A stretch of DNA of 64,000 nucleotides from Nitrospira sp. CG24A (GCA_002869925.2 NEWT02000020.1:18385-82384), one strand, 5' to 3'; positions 51,556-59,302 are shown, counted from the stretch's first letter. The notes: generated by a model from the sequence alone, not told the origin. Numbers and translations are program-made.

Positions 51556-51620
51556 GTGTCCTCCGACCCGTCGGCCAAAGCCTCTGGGCGGCGTGCCGAA
51601 GCCTTGGCGAAGGAGGACAC
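51556..51620. repeat. Palindrome with GTGTCCTCC arms inside the broken gene
   Basis: GTGTCCTCC (51556-51564) pairs with GGAGGACAC (51612-51620), enclosing GGCCAAAGCC and GCCGAAGCCTTGGC. It is one of three adjacent elements that split the MinD-like gene. Confidence 0.75.
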
Positions 51621-51621
51621 G

Positions 51622-51665
51622 CTTCCAGCCTTCGTAGCAGAGCTACTTCGGCGGAGTAGACTCGG
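51622..51665. repeat. Palindromic repeat, family A copy 2
   Basis: CTTCCAGCCTTCGTAGC, AGAGCTACTTCGGCGGAGTAG. It is like the copy at 15572 but with the inner stem shortened. Confidence 0.75.
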
Positions 51666-51697
51666 CGGGTTCCGCAGAAGACACAAAAGGGACCACG

Positions 51698-51746
51698 GCT
51701 GTCCGGCCTTCGCAGCCGAAGCTGCTTCGGCGGAGTAGGCTAAAGC
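51698..51746. repeat. Palindromic repeat, family A copy 3
   Basis: GGCTGTCCGGCCTTCGCAGCC then GAAGCTGCTTCGGCGGAGTAGGCTAAAGCC. Arms GGCT...AGCC enclose GCAGCCGAAGCTGC. It lies next to the junction with the N-terminal part of the broken gene. Confidence 0.75.
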
Positions 51747-52353
51747 CGTGGGGCTCCACATGAGCGCGTCCTGACAGCCGGTTTAGGATGAGCGTCGGAT
51801 GGAATGTCCGGAGAGCGGTTTCGGCAATGCCACGGCTCGTTTCGTCGGTCTGACCCACCACATCGAGCACCTCTTCTACACTGGAAAAATCACGATCTGA
51901 TAGGGCGTCGGCCATGGCCCCTCTGGCCAGAAACGAAGACAAGACACGACGGATTGCAGCTAGCTTGATGAACCGGTAGAGGCCCAACTCCAACGTGGGA
52001 TCGGGTGTGGCGACGGTCACATGATGGTCGTCGGCCATCAAGAAGAAATCCAGTGCGTGGTAGCTCGTTCCGGCTCCGATATCCACGATAACTACTTCGG
52101 CCAAGGTCACCCGCTTCCCTTTCTTTGCAAGGAGGAGGGCAAGATTGGCGGTGATGGAGATGATAGTGGCCATTGAGGCCGCTTCCTTGCGGTTCGTGAT
52201 GGTCCGTACTTCTTCTTCGGATGTTCCAGGAAAAAAACATGAGTGGAACCGGTCGTGTCGATCAGGAGCGGTGCAGGACAGACCTTCATGTCTCACAATG
52301 GCGCGCATTAGCCACTCAAGTTTCCCAATCACATCACCGATATCACATCCACT

Positions 52354-52584
52354 ATGAACAATGCCCTGTCTGCGTCAACAACAATTCAACTGAGTAGTGG
52401 GTCATCAACGGACGGCGAGATTTTGACGGTCATGGACGTGGCGCAGTTTCTTCGAGTGCCCAAGTCCACCGTCTATAAGCTCGCTCGGGTTGGGGAATTG
52501 CCGGCATCGAAGATTGGGAAACACTGGCGTTTCCTCCGTCGCGACATCCATGAATGGATGCACAGCCGCTCCAAACAGGGCTGA
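52354..52584 (+). CDS. Excisionase/MerR-type HTH DNA-binding protein
   Basis: 76 residues from ATG 52354. After a 25-residue Ser/Thr-rich start comes the HTH_17 module: LTVMDVAQFLRVPKSTVYKLARVGELPASKIGKHWRFLRRDIHEWM. It is divergent from the broken MinD-like gene, and such pairs may have been regulator and target. No phage or integrase gene is nearby, so it is probably a transcription regulator and not an excisionase. Confidence 0.85.
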   Translation: MNNALSASTTIQLSSGSSTDGEILTVMDVAQFLRVPKSTVYKLARVGELPASKIGKHWRFLRRDIHEWMHSRSKQG

Positions 52585-52647
52585 CGATCTGCCCTCTGTC
52601 CGAGGTGCCGCCTAGGTTGGAGCGAGCGACGAGGTGCGCGCCCGATG

Positions 52648-52735
52648 TGTGAAGCATCGGTTGTGACGCGTGAAGCCTGTTCGATTCGTAGTCGGATGGT
52701 TCCGCTTCCCGTCTGTCCTGTGCTTCACGATTCGG
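52648..52735. repeat. Inverted repeat before cheY (family C-like)
   Basis: GTGAAGCATCGG and GCGTGAAGCC on the left face TGTGCTTCACGATTCGG on the right. It lies in the 172-base gap between the HTH gene and cheY; nothing else was seen in that gap. Confidence 0.55.
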
Positions 52736-52756
52736 AAATATAAGGAGGTTCAGAGC

Positions 52757-53137
52757 ATGCCGGCCGACCCGAACATGAAGATTCTCGTCGTGGACGACAT
52801 GTCGACCATGCGAAGAATCGTCAAGAACATCATGAAGCAGCTTGGGTTTGCGAATGTCGAAGAGGCAGAAAACGGCCAAGACGCGCTGGACAAGCTCAAG
52901 GCAGAATCATTTGGGTTTGTCATTTCTGATTGGAACATGCCTGTCATGACCGGTATTGATCTGTTGCGGGCCATTCGTGCCGATGACAAGTTGAAAGCGA
53001 TCCCTGTCTTGATGGTGACGGCGGAGGCTCAGAAGGAAAACCTTGTCGAAGCGATCAAGGCCGGCGTGAGTAATTACATCGTGAAACCGTTTACTGCCGA
53101 AGTGTTACAGGAAAAAATGAGCAAAATTTTCAAATAG
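52757..53137 (+). CDS. cheY: Chemotaxis response regulator CheY
   Basis: 126 residues from ATG 52757 (TAAGGAGG upstream). Single receiver domain: [23 protein letters not shown], phospho-acceptor Asp in [13 protein letters not shown], Thr in VLMVTAEAQ, Lys in [16 protein letters not shown]. These match E. coli CheY closely. It switches the motor through FliM, whose N-terminal helix is intact (4.7 kb). cheZ follows. Confidence 0.96.
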   Translation: MPADPNMKILVVDDMSTMRRIVKNIMKQLGFANVEEAENGQDALDKLKAESFGFVISDWNMPVMTGIDLLRAIRADDKLKAIPVLMVTAEAQKENLVEAIKAGVSNYIVKPFTAEVLQEKMSKIFK

Positions 53138-53152
53138 CCGGCAGCGTCTTTC

Positions 53153-53184
53153 GTTTTGGGCTTCACAAGATACGCTTCACAGTT
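53153..53184. repeat. Half copy of the family C repeat before cheZ
   Basis: GGGCTTCACAAGATACGCTTCACAG repeats the right-arm word GCTTCAC twice, without a left arm, in the cheY-cheZ gap. Confidence 0.4.
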
Positions 53185-53202
53185 TTTTGAGAGGAGGCTA
53201 CC

Positions 53203-53871
53203 CTGCTGAACGGCAATGTCAAACTGTACGACGAACTCGGTGAATTGGCCCGCTATCTCGAATCGGCCATGCGAAAAATGTCTGACGTCGGAGGCCCAAT
53301 GGCCACCAAGAGTGGGCAGCTTCCTCAAGCGACGGCCCATCTGCTCGATCTGAATAAGATGACGGAGGACGGCACGATGGAAGTCATGCGTTTGACTGAG
53401 ATCGTTCAGGATAACCGTGCTAGGGCTGCCAAGGAACTGGCTGCGATAGTTTCGACATTGGAAGCAGTCGACTGCCGGACTCTCGCGGCGCGTCTGGGGA
53501 AAGCCACAAATGAGTTGGCTCAGGACGAGAAACATTTGATGGACATCATGACGGCTCTATCGTTTCAGGACCTCGTCGCGCAACGGGTGAAGAAGCTCGT
53601 CACCATCATTGAGGAGGTTCAGTGCAAGCTCGTGGAGCTGGTGGTCGTGTTCGGTCTGAAAGAGGAAAGCGCTACGCCCGAGACTCAGGGGAAAGCCGGT
53701 GAAATGCTTAGGCAGCTAGAAGCGCAAAATCCACGTCGATCAAGCAGGACCTGGCGGATGAATTGTTGTCCGAATTCGGATTCAAATAGCGTTCTCTTGT
53801 CTGTCCGGTCTCACGGGTTTGTGTGCTTTATTCGGTTGGATGAAGCTAGCTTGATGAATCAACTCGACTAA
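53203..53871 (+). CDS. cheZ: Protein phosphatase CheZ, frameshifted near the C-terminus
   Basis: Family features: TAHLLDLNKMTEDGTMEVM, and the catalytic helix ALSFQDLVAQRVKKLV with the Gln that attacks phospho-CheY. The best start is a CTG at 53203 with GAGGAGG just upstream, giving LYDELGELARYLESAM; a TTG at 53245 would cut conserved sequence. After the codons for LEAQ a frame change occurs. One extra A in the run 53726-53729 would give KSTSIKQDLADELLSEFGFK and a stop at 53787-53789, the usual CheY-binding tail. As read, the frame instead runs through a palindromic repeat to 53871. Confidence 0.85.
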   Translation: MLNGNVKLYDELGELARYLESAMRKMSDVGGPMATKSGQLPQATAHLLDLNKMTEDGTMEVMRLTEIVQDNRARAAKELAAIVSTLEAVDCRTLAARLGKATNELAQDEKHLMDIMTALSFQDLVAQRVKKLVTIIEEVQCKLVELVVVFGLKEESATPETQGKAGEMLRQLEAQNPRRSSRTWRMNCCPNSDSNSVLLSVRSHGFVCFIRLDEASLMNQLD

Positions 53872-53896
53872 AGTAACCCAATAAATCAAATAAACG
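53813..53896. repeat. Long imperfect palindrome between cheZ and motA (family E, copy 2)
   Basis: CGGGTTTGTGTGCTTTATT on the left mirrors AATAAATCAAATAAACGGG on the right, with the centre GATGAAGCTAGCTTGATG. It is built like the element at 6093 between fliN and fliO. Confidence 0.65.
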
Positions 53897-53907
53897 GGAT
53901 GTAGAAC

Positions 53908-54678
53908 TTGGATATCGCAACGATTATTGGAATTACCCTCGCGCTCGGGTCGATCCTTGGCGGGCAGGTCCTTGAAGGCGGCCATGTCGGCTCGATCATG
54001 CAGCTCACCGCCTTCATCATCGTGATCGGCGGAACCATCGGCGCGATCTGTATTCAGAACCCTCTTTCAGTTGTGCTGAGAGGGGTCTCCATGTTGAAGC
54101 TCGGCGTCATGGACCCGAAGCATGACAATAAGGGAACCATCACGACGATCATCGATCTGGCGAATGTGTCCCGCAAGCAGGGCCTGCTCGCGCTCGAGGG
54201 CAAGCTCAAAGATATCCACGATCCGTTTTTCAGGAAAGGTGTGCAACTCATCGTGGACGGGACAGACCCGAAGGTGGTGCACGAAATTTTGGAGATCGAT
54301 GTCGAGCATCAGGAGGAGGAAGGGGTCACTGCGGCGAAGGTCTGGGAGGCTGCCGGCGGCTATGCGCCGACCGTCGGGATTATCGGCGCGGTGCTCGGCT
54401 TGATTCACGTCATGGAGAATCTGGCCGATCCTTCAAAGCTCGGCGGCGGTATTGCCGTCGCGTTTGTGGCGACTGTCTATGGTATCGGCGCGGCCAATCT
54501 GTTTTTTCTTCCACTGGCGAACAAGATCAAATTCAAGCTGAAGGAAGAAGCGGCTTCACGCACGATGATCATCATGGGTTTGGTGGGGTTGGCCCAAGGC
54601 GAGAATCCCCGGCTGTTACAGGAAAAGCTCGAGGGTTATCTGCCGGAGTCTCAACGAACGAAAGTAGAGAAAAAGTGA
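53908..54678 (+). CDS. motA: Flagellar stator protein MotA
   Basis: 256 residues from TTG 53908; there is no in-frame ATG before the conserved first helix, and the ribosome site is weak. Four membrane helices, DIATIIGITLALGSILGGQV and LTAFIIVIGGTIGAI first, then GYAPTVGIIGAVLGLIHVM and GIAVAFVATVYGIGAANLFFLPL. The cytoplasmic loop has charged residues for FliG contact (RKQGLLALEGKLKDI). It pairs with motB 35 bases downstream. Confidence 0.95.
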   Translation: MDIATIIGITLALGSILGGQVLEGGHVGSIMQLTAFIIVIGGTIGAICIQNPLSVVLRGVSMLKLGVMDPKHDNKGTITTIIDLANVSRKQGLLALEGKLKDIHDPFFRKGVQLIVDGTDPKVVHEILEIDVEHQEEEGVTAAKVWEAAGGYAPTVGIIGAVLGLIHVMENLADPSKLGGGIAVAFVATVYGIGAANLFFLPLANKIKFKLKEEAASRTMIIMGLVGLAQGENPRLLQEKLEGYLPESQRTKVEKK

Positions 54679-54712
54679 AGCGTATCTCGTTCAAGCGTTT
54701 CGAGTTCTAATT
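54676..54712. repeat. Half repeat between motA and motB (family C-like)
   Basis: GTGAAGCGTATCTCG begins at the motA stop and repeats the left-arm word of the flgG copy (18672). No full right arm is seen. Confidence 0.35.
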
Positions 54713-54713
54713 T

Positions 54714-55601
54714 ATGGCAAAAAAGAAACACGAAGAGCATGAAAATCACGAACGCTGGCTCGTGTCGTACGCGGATTTCATCACCTTGCTCTTCGCTTTC
54801 TTTGTCGTGATGTATTCAATTTCTTCCGTGAATGAGGGCAAGTTCAGAACGGTGAGCGATTCGATTAAGGCTGCGCTGAATCCCATTGTCAGCCCCGCGA
54901 ATGTCGCGGTGCCGTTCACCATCGGGCAGAACAAGGCCGTGACCGTGAATCCGACTATCGATACGGTCAAGGAACCGGCCGTGCGACGCCTCCGCGAGAT
55001 CATGCGCTCTCTCAAAAATGAAACGAAGGTAGACATCATTCAGATGAAGGAACTCGCGAACGGGGATATTGTCTTGACGCTGCCGGACACGGTGTTGTTT
55101 CGCGCCGGGGAGGCGGTTCTTCGGTCTGAGGCTCGTCCATTCATCCAGGCGATCAGTGAAGTGCTGATTGAGTTGGATCGGCATGTGCGCGTCGAAGGGC
55201 ATACCGACAGTGTGCCGATCAGCACGGTCCAATTCCCGTCGAACTGGGAATTATCTGCCACTCGAGCCGTCACGGTGGTCCGAACGTTGTCTGAACAGTA
55301 TGGCTTGCAGGGCGATCATCTCACCGCTGTGGGCCATGCCGATTCCCGCCCTGTTGCAGATAATTTGACTCCTGAGAATCGTGCGAAGAACCGCCGGGTG
55401 GAGATTGTGGTCCAGGAACCCAGACCGGTTTCACAGCCGATCGATGCGGCGGAGCCACAGACTGCCTTAGAACGGTTTGCCCTCCCTCAAGACGCGTCGA
55501 AGCGAGAGGGCAGCACCCCTTCCGATGTCATTCCTCCTGCGCTACAGCCCCCATTGCCCCCGATAGAGCTGGCACCCGGCTCCGGTGAACGAACGAAGTG
55601 A
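54714..55601 (+). CDS. motB: Flagellar stator protein MotB
   Basis: 295 residues. The single membrane helix SYADFITLLFAFFVVMYSI carries the proton-binding Asp at residue 21. A plug/linker region follows. The OmpA-like peptidoglycan-binding domain is in the C-terminal half (VRVEGHTDSVPISTVQFPSN, WELSATRAVTVV, NRRVEIVV). A Pro-rich tail of about 50 residues ends it. It anchors the stator to the wall. Confidence 0.95.
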   Translation: MAKKKHEEHENHERWLVSYADFITLLFAFFVVMYSISSVNEGKFRTVSDSIKAALNPIVSPANVAVPFTIGQNKAVTVNPTIDTVKEPAVRRLREIMRSLKNETKVDIIQMKELANGDIVLTLPDTVLFRAGEAVLRSEARPFIQAISEVLIELDRHVRVEGHTDSVPISTVQFPSNWELSATRAVTVVRTLSEQYGLQGDHLTAVGHADSRPVADNLTPENRAKNRRVEIVVQEPRPVSQPIDAAEPQTALERFALPQDASKREGSTPSDVIPPALQPPLPPIELAPGSGERTK

Positions 55602-55602
55602 A

Positions 55603-55626
55603 GCTCCCCGCGCTCCCGCGCGGAGC
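55603..55626 (+). terminator. GC hairpin right after motB
   Basis: GCTCCCCGCG and CGCGCGGAGC flank a CTCC loop, with one mismatch or bulge, two bases after the motB stop. No T-run. Confidence 0.5.
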
Positions 55627-55662
55627 ACCCGATACGAATGCGGAACTCTCCATAGCCCTTAA

Positions 55663-55750
55663 CCCTCCTTCGCTAAAGCTTCGGAGGGTCTCCTCGCCAT
55701 TCATCCCCGCTCTTTCGAGCGGGGCATTCTGGCGAAGGAGAGTAACGCTT
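55663..55750. repeat. Hairpin cluster in the motB-STAS gap
   Basis: CCCTCC/GGAGGG (55663-55688) is followed by a perfect CCCCGCTC-TTTC-GAGCGGGG hairpin (55705-55724) nested in TCGCCA...TGGCGA. The 400-base gap 55602-56001 contains these hairpins and no gene; 55750-56001 shows nothing recognisable apart from the ribosome site of the next gene. Confidence 0.6.
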
Positions 55751-56001
55751 TTCATCCCTCAAGAATTGCGAGAAACATCCCGATAAAGAATCCATTGACC
55801 GCAATCGACCATACATCCATAGGTGCGCCCGAAACCGACTTCAGGTTCTGAAATCATCTGGCTAGATGACGATTTTTGAAGCGTTAGAACTCAACATGCT
55901 GCACATTATTTGAAGCTGTCGAGGTAGAGGCTGCTCATTTGCGCATGGGTTGTGTGAGGAAGTGAATTTATCTCTAAATATCCACAAGAAAGGATGACAT
56001 C

Positions 56002-56340
56002 ATGCAAATCAAAGAACGCATCGTCCCACAAGGAATAATCTTGGACGTCGTGGGAGACTTGACCTATGCCCATCGGGCGGTTTTTAAGGCGGCGGTCGAA
56101 AAGGCAAAGCAGGCTGGCTGCCGGCATCTCATTGTCAATTTGGAGCAGGTGCGATTTGTGGACAGCGCAGGCCTCGGGCTACTCGTGCTCGTGTCGCAGA
56201 ATTTTAAACTGCAGCAGGCCCAGATCAGTATGTTGAAACCGCAAAGCTACGTGCGGGAGATTATGAGCCTGGCGAATATTCCCAAGATGATCCCCATCTA
56301 TGAACGCGAGGAAGACGCGCTCATGGCGCGTGCCGCATAG
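56002..56340 (+). CDS. STAS-domain anti-sigma factor antagonist
   Basis: 112 residues. The STAS fold is clear: GIILDVVGDLTYAHRAVFKAAVEKAKQ, LIVNLEQVRFVDSAGLGLLVLVSQNFK, with the phosphorylatable Ser in DSAG near residue 54. Members bind anti-sigma kinases when dephosphorylated. The next gene encodes a PP2C phosphatase that would dephosphorylate it, so the pair forms a partner switch. Confidence 0.92.
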   Translation: MQIKERIVPQGIILDVVGDLTYAHRAVFKAAVEKAKQAGCRHLIVNLEQVRFVDSAGLGLLVLVSQNFKLQQAQISMLKPQSYVREIMSLANIPKMIPIYEREEDALMARAA

Positions 56341-56366
56341 TTTTAACTTGAGAGTCATAGAGCGTC

Positions 56367-57635
56367 ATGAGTTCACACGCAATGCCGCACATTGGGCAGG
56401 TTCCCGACCCATCTCCAGGGATTGAGACACCCGCCGCGACGATTCTCCTTATTGAGGATGAGCCGGTCACGCGGACGAGTATGGCTGCGCGGCTGACGCG
56501 GTTGGGGTATCGAGTTCTTGAGGCCGAGAATGGGCGCGTGGGCCTTGAAGTGGCCAGGCGCGAACGCCCTGATCTTCTTATCGTCGATTGGATGATGCCG
56601 GAGATGGATGGGCTGACGTTCTGTGATGCGATACGCCGTGACCCTCAGTTGAAATCCAGCCAGATTCTTCTGATGACCGCGCATGATGCCCCGGCGCAGA
56701 TTGCCGAAGGGTTGGTGCGAGGCGCGGACGATTTTCTGAGTAAATCGTCCAGCAAACAGGAAATTATCGCCCGCGTGCTTGCCGGTCTGCGCACCAGCCG
56801 GTTGGTGCGAAAGCTGGAAACGACCGGCGAGGAACTGAAGTCGTCGATGCTGCTGCTTGAAAAAAAGCAGGCAGAAACGGAGGCCGACCTTCAAACAGCG
56901 GCCGCGTTCGTCCAGTCGCTGCTTCCCTCGCCAGGAAGCCCGGTTCGGGGTATCACACTGGCGTGGGAGTATCAGCCGTCCTTGACGTTGGGCGGCGATC
57001 TGTTCGATGTGATGACGATCGATGCGGACCATCTCGGTCTCTACATTCTGGATGCCTCGGGGCATGGGGTTGCCGCCGCACTCCGTTCGGCCTCGTTGAT
57101 GACGTTTCTGCGGGCGGAGAACATGGTGCAACTGCTCGGGTCGTACAATCCTGAGCGGGTCCTGTTCGAGGCCAATCGGCGGTTTCCTTTGAGTGCGGAC
57201 GGAGACTATTTCACGCTGTGGGTGGGACAGCTTCATTTGCCGACAGGCAGTTTGTCGTTCGCCTCTGCGGGTCATCCCGGCGCTCTGCTCAGTTCCGCTA
57301 CGCATCCTTCCCGATGGCTTACCACTGCATCGTTTCCCCTTGGGTTCGATCCGTCTGCACGGTTTACAAGCGATCGCGTTTTACTGAAGCCGGCAGACCG
57401 GTTGTTTTTATTGAGCGACGGGATTTATGAGGTGCCTTCCCCAAGCGGGGAGCTCTGGGGGCGCGAGCGTTTCCAAGAGGCGATCGACGCGGGCAAGCAG
57501 ACGTCTCTTTCAGCGACAATCGCCTCTTGCTTTGCCGCAGCCCGAGGTTGGCAACAGGCGCAACACTTTCCGGACGATGCAGCGGTCGTGGGGATTGAAC
57601 TGAGTGATTGTCGGGAAGGCACATCTCATGGATAA
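56367..57635 (+). CDS. Response regulator with PP2C phosphatase output (RsbU-like)
   Basis: 422 residues. Receiver domain 25-150 (ILLIEDEPVTRTSMAARL, acceptor Asp in LLIVDWMMPEMDG, Thr in LLMTAHDA, Lys in FLSKSSSKQE), a coiled-coil linker, and a PP2C/SpoIIE domain (LTLGGDLFDVMTID, YILDASGHGVAAALRSASL, LLSDGIYEV) with metal-binding Asps. It should dephosphorylate the adjacent STAS protein on receiving a phosphate signal. Its end overlaps the HPt gene by 8 bases. Confidence 0.92.
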   Translation: MSSHAMPHIGQVPDPSPGIETPAATILLIEDEPVTRTSMAARLTRLGYRVLEAENGRVGLEVARRERPDLLIVDWMMPEMDGLTFCDAIRRDPQLKSSQILLMTAHDAPAQIAEGLVRGADDFLSKSSSKQEIIARVLAGLRTSRLVRKLETTGEELKSSMLLLEKKQAETEADLQTAAAFVQSLLPSPGSPVRGITLAWEYQPSLTLGGDLFDVMTIDADHLGLYILDASGHGVAAALRSASLMTFLRAENMVQLLGSYNPERVLFEANRRFPLSADGDYFTLWVGQLHLPTGSLSFASAGHPGALLSSATHPSRWLTTASFPLGFDPSARFTSDRVLLKPADRLFLLSDGIYEVPSPSGELWGRERFQEAIDAGKQTSLSATIASCFAAARGWQQAQHFPDDAAVVGIELSDCREGTSHG

Positions 57636-57987
57636 GACGGCGGTCTTGGACCTTTCCGAAGCGTTGAACCGAGCGGACGGAGATCAGGACTTCTTCATCA
57701 CCTTGGCGACGCTCTTTTTGCAGGAAAGTCAGAAAGATGCAGCGGCGGCTCGTGCGGCGCTGGAGCGGCAAGATCATGCCGGACTGGTAGCTGCTGCGCA
57801 TAAGCTCAAGGGGTCCGTCATGGAGATGTGCGCGCCCCGTCTCTTCGAGTGCACGAAACGACTCGAAGAGTTGGGACAGCAGGGAAAACTGGCTGAGGCT
57901 TCGCCGGTCTGCGCAGAGGTCGAGACGCGATTGGCCGAGGTGCATGTCGCTCTTCGGGATGTAATTGCCGGAGGATTTCCATCATGA
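57628..57987 (+). CDS. HPt domain protein
   Basis: 119 residues from ATG 57628. A helical bundle with the phospho-His motif LVAAAHKLKGSVMEM (His near residue 48). It could pass phosphate between the hybrid kinase at 27.5 kb and the receivers next to it. Overlaps both neighbours by a few bases, so the cassette is tightly coupled. Confidence 0.9.
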   Translation: MDKTAVLDLSEALNRADGDQDFFITLATLFLQESQKDAAAARAALERQDHAGLVAAAHKLKGSVMEMCAPRLFECTKRLEELGQQGKLAEASPVCAEVETRLAEVHVALRDVIAGGFPS

Positions 57988-58895
57988 TTACTATGACAGA
58001 GTGGCGCCCACCGGCGCGTACATTGCTCGTCGTTGCCAACGATACCAACACTCAGGCGGTAATATTGGAGCATGCGAAGGCTCAGGGGCATTCGGTGATT
58101 TCTGCTTCGACTCCCGCGCTCGGGTTATCGACCTTTGACATGACGCAGCCCGATATTGTGGTGACGGATCTCTTTTTGCCGGAACAGGACGGGATCATGC
58201 TGGTGAAGCAAATTCACGAGCGTCGCCCGACTTGCCCTGTCGTGCTCTTGACCGACGCCGGCCATGGCGAATCGACGATGGCAGGGTTGCGCGCCGGCGC
58301 CCTTGATTATGTGCAGCAACCGATTGATGAGGCGGGATTCGCACAGGTTCTGCAGCGGGCCATCCATAGACTGCCCGTTTCCGTGGATGATGCGCCAGGC
58401 GTCGAACGGCTGGAATACGTGCTTGTCATGGGCACCGACCCGAGTTTTGTCGAGAGCACGGTGACCTGGCTCATTCAAGGGACCGCCATGGGGCTGATGG
58501 AGTCGCGACAGCTCCATCTTCGAGCCGCGTTGCAAGAACTTGTCATGAATGCGGTCGAGCATGGCTGCCTCGAACTCCGATATCATGACAAGATCGACGC
58601 GATGGCACAAGATCGCTATGACGAGGTGATCCAGCAGCGCCGATCTGAGGCCCATTTCCGAGACCGCCGAGTCACCATTCGTGCAACCTACGACAAGCGA
58701 CAACAGGTCTTAACGTATCGGATTGCCGATGAAGGGAAGGGGTTCAACTGGAAGTCGCGAATGAAATCGGGTCTTGACGTGTGCCCTACCGGGGATGCCA
58801 GTGGACGAGGTATCTTTCTCGCCCGCTCGTTTTTTCCCGACATCACATACAACGACAAGGGCAATGAGGTCATGTTCACCGTGTCCCTCGGATGA
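57984..58895 (+). CDS. Receiver fused to a RsbW-like ATPase (anti-sigma kinase type)
   Basis: 303 residues. Receiver-like domain 1-125 (TLLVVANDTNTQAVILEHAKAQGH, Asp in DIVVTDLFLPEQDG, Gln-Gln at the usual Lys position in YVQQPIDE). The C-terminal HATPase domain has LQELVMNAVEHGCLELRY (N box) and ADEGKGFNWK (G1 box), with ASGRGIFLARSF. It is the kinase of the partner switch and may phosphorylate the STAS protein. Stop and next start overlap (ATGA). Confidence 0.88.
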   Translation: MITMTEWRPPARTLLVVANDTNTQAVILEHAKAQGHSVISASTPALGLSTFDMTQPDIVVTDLFLPEQDGIMLVKQIHERRPTCPVVLLTDAGHGESTMAGLRAGALDYVQQPIDEAGFAQVLQRAIHRLPVSVDDAPGVERLEYVLVMGTDPSFVESTVTWLIQGTAMGLMESRQLHLRAALQELVMNAVEHGCLELRYHDKIDAMAQDRYDEVIQQRRSEAHFRDRRVTIRATYDKRQQVLTYRIADEGKGFNWKSRMKSGLDVCPTGDASGRGIFLARSFFPDITYNDKGNEVMFTVSLG

Positions 58896-59302
58896 TGCTG
58901 GAACCTGCAACCAATAACTTCACCGGAGGTCCCTTGGAAAACACAAACCCTACACGATCCAAGCTGCGAATTCCGAACGATCCGATGTATCGCTTACTGC
59001 GTGAAGGTTGTATCACCGAATTTAACGTGAAAAAAGCGTCCGGAGAGACGGTCGATCTGCGAGGGTGCGATCTGAGGGGGCTTGACCTACGAGGGTTGGA
59101 TGCCGATGGCTTGGACTTCAGCGACAGTTATCTTCGCCAGTCGGATCTGCGCAGTGTTGATTTTCGCAACGCACGGCTTGAAGGCGCCAGCATCAATGCC
59201 GCGAAAATTTCAGGCGCCTATTTCCCTGCTGATCTGACCGCCAGTGAGATCGAGCTGTCCCTTCTTCACGGCAGCCGCATGCGCTACCGCTCGCAACCGT
59301 AG
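58892..59302 (+). CDS. Pentapeptide-repeat protein
   Basis: 136 residues. From about residue 52 the sequence has A(D/N)LxX-type repeats: LRGCDLRGLDLRGLD, then LDFSDSYLRQSDLRSVDFRN, ARLEGASINAAKISGAYF. They form a right-handed quadrilateral helix of roughly 12 units. Function unknown. It ends the partner-switching cassette and starts 4 bases inside the previous gene. Confidence 0.85.
   Translation: MMLEPATNNFTGGPLENTNPTRSKLRIPNDPMYRLLREGCITEFNVKKASGETVDLRGCDLRGLDLRGLDADGLDFSDSYLRQSDLRSVDFRNARLEGASINAAKISGAYFPADLTASEIELSLLHGSRMRYRSQP

Larger units (their letters stand above)
51296..52332 (-). pseudogene. Broken MinD/ParA-like ATPase gene with inserted palindromic repeats
   Basis: Minus-strand reading from about 52173 gives MATIISIT directly joined to ANLALLLAKKGKRVTL, so the P-loop stretch (GKGGVGKS-type) is gone. 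Next VTL is joined to AEVVIVDIGAGTSYHALDFF, so the Walker B and intervening part is gone too. The frame runs on through GLYRFIKLAAIRR to LILNRLSGRAHV, then enters repeats and stops at 51643. The true C-terminus (NVSTLKKILKEYIGEDLTLLGKIPDNPAMERAVRG) resumes at 51503-51296. The insert is about 250 bases. Translation from GTG 52332 to 52173 appears to be non-gene sequence. Confidence 0.85.

Noticed and set aside
51506..51758. Insertion sequence in the MinD-like gene
   Set aside because: The insert is only about 250 bases, has no transposase and is explained by three palindromic repeats.
52354..52584. Prophage excisionase
   Set aside because: No integrase, attachment site or phage gene is near; the HTH type is equally common in plain regulators.
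53790..53871. C-terminal residues of the CheZ ORF as read
   Set aside because: They result from the frameshift and from reading into repeat family E; the natural stop in the restored frame is at 53787-53789.
55528..55786. ORFs on both strands after motB
   Set aside because: They are translations of hairpin repeats without ribosome sites.
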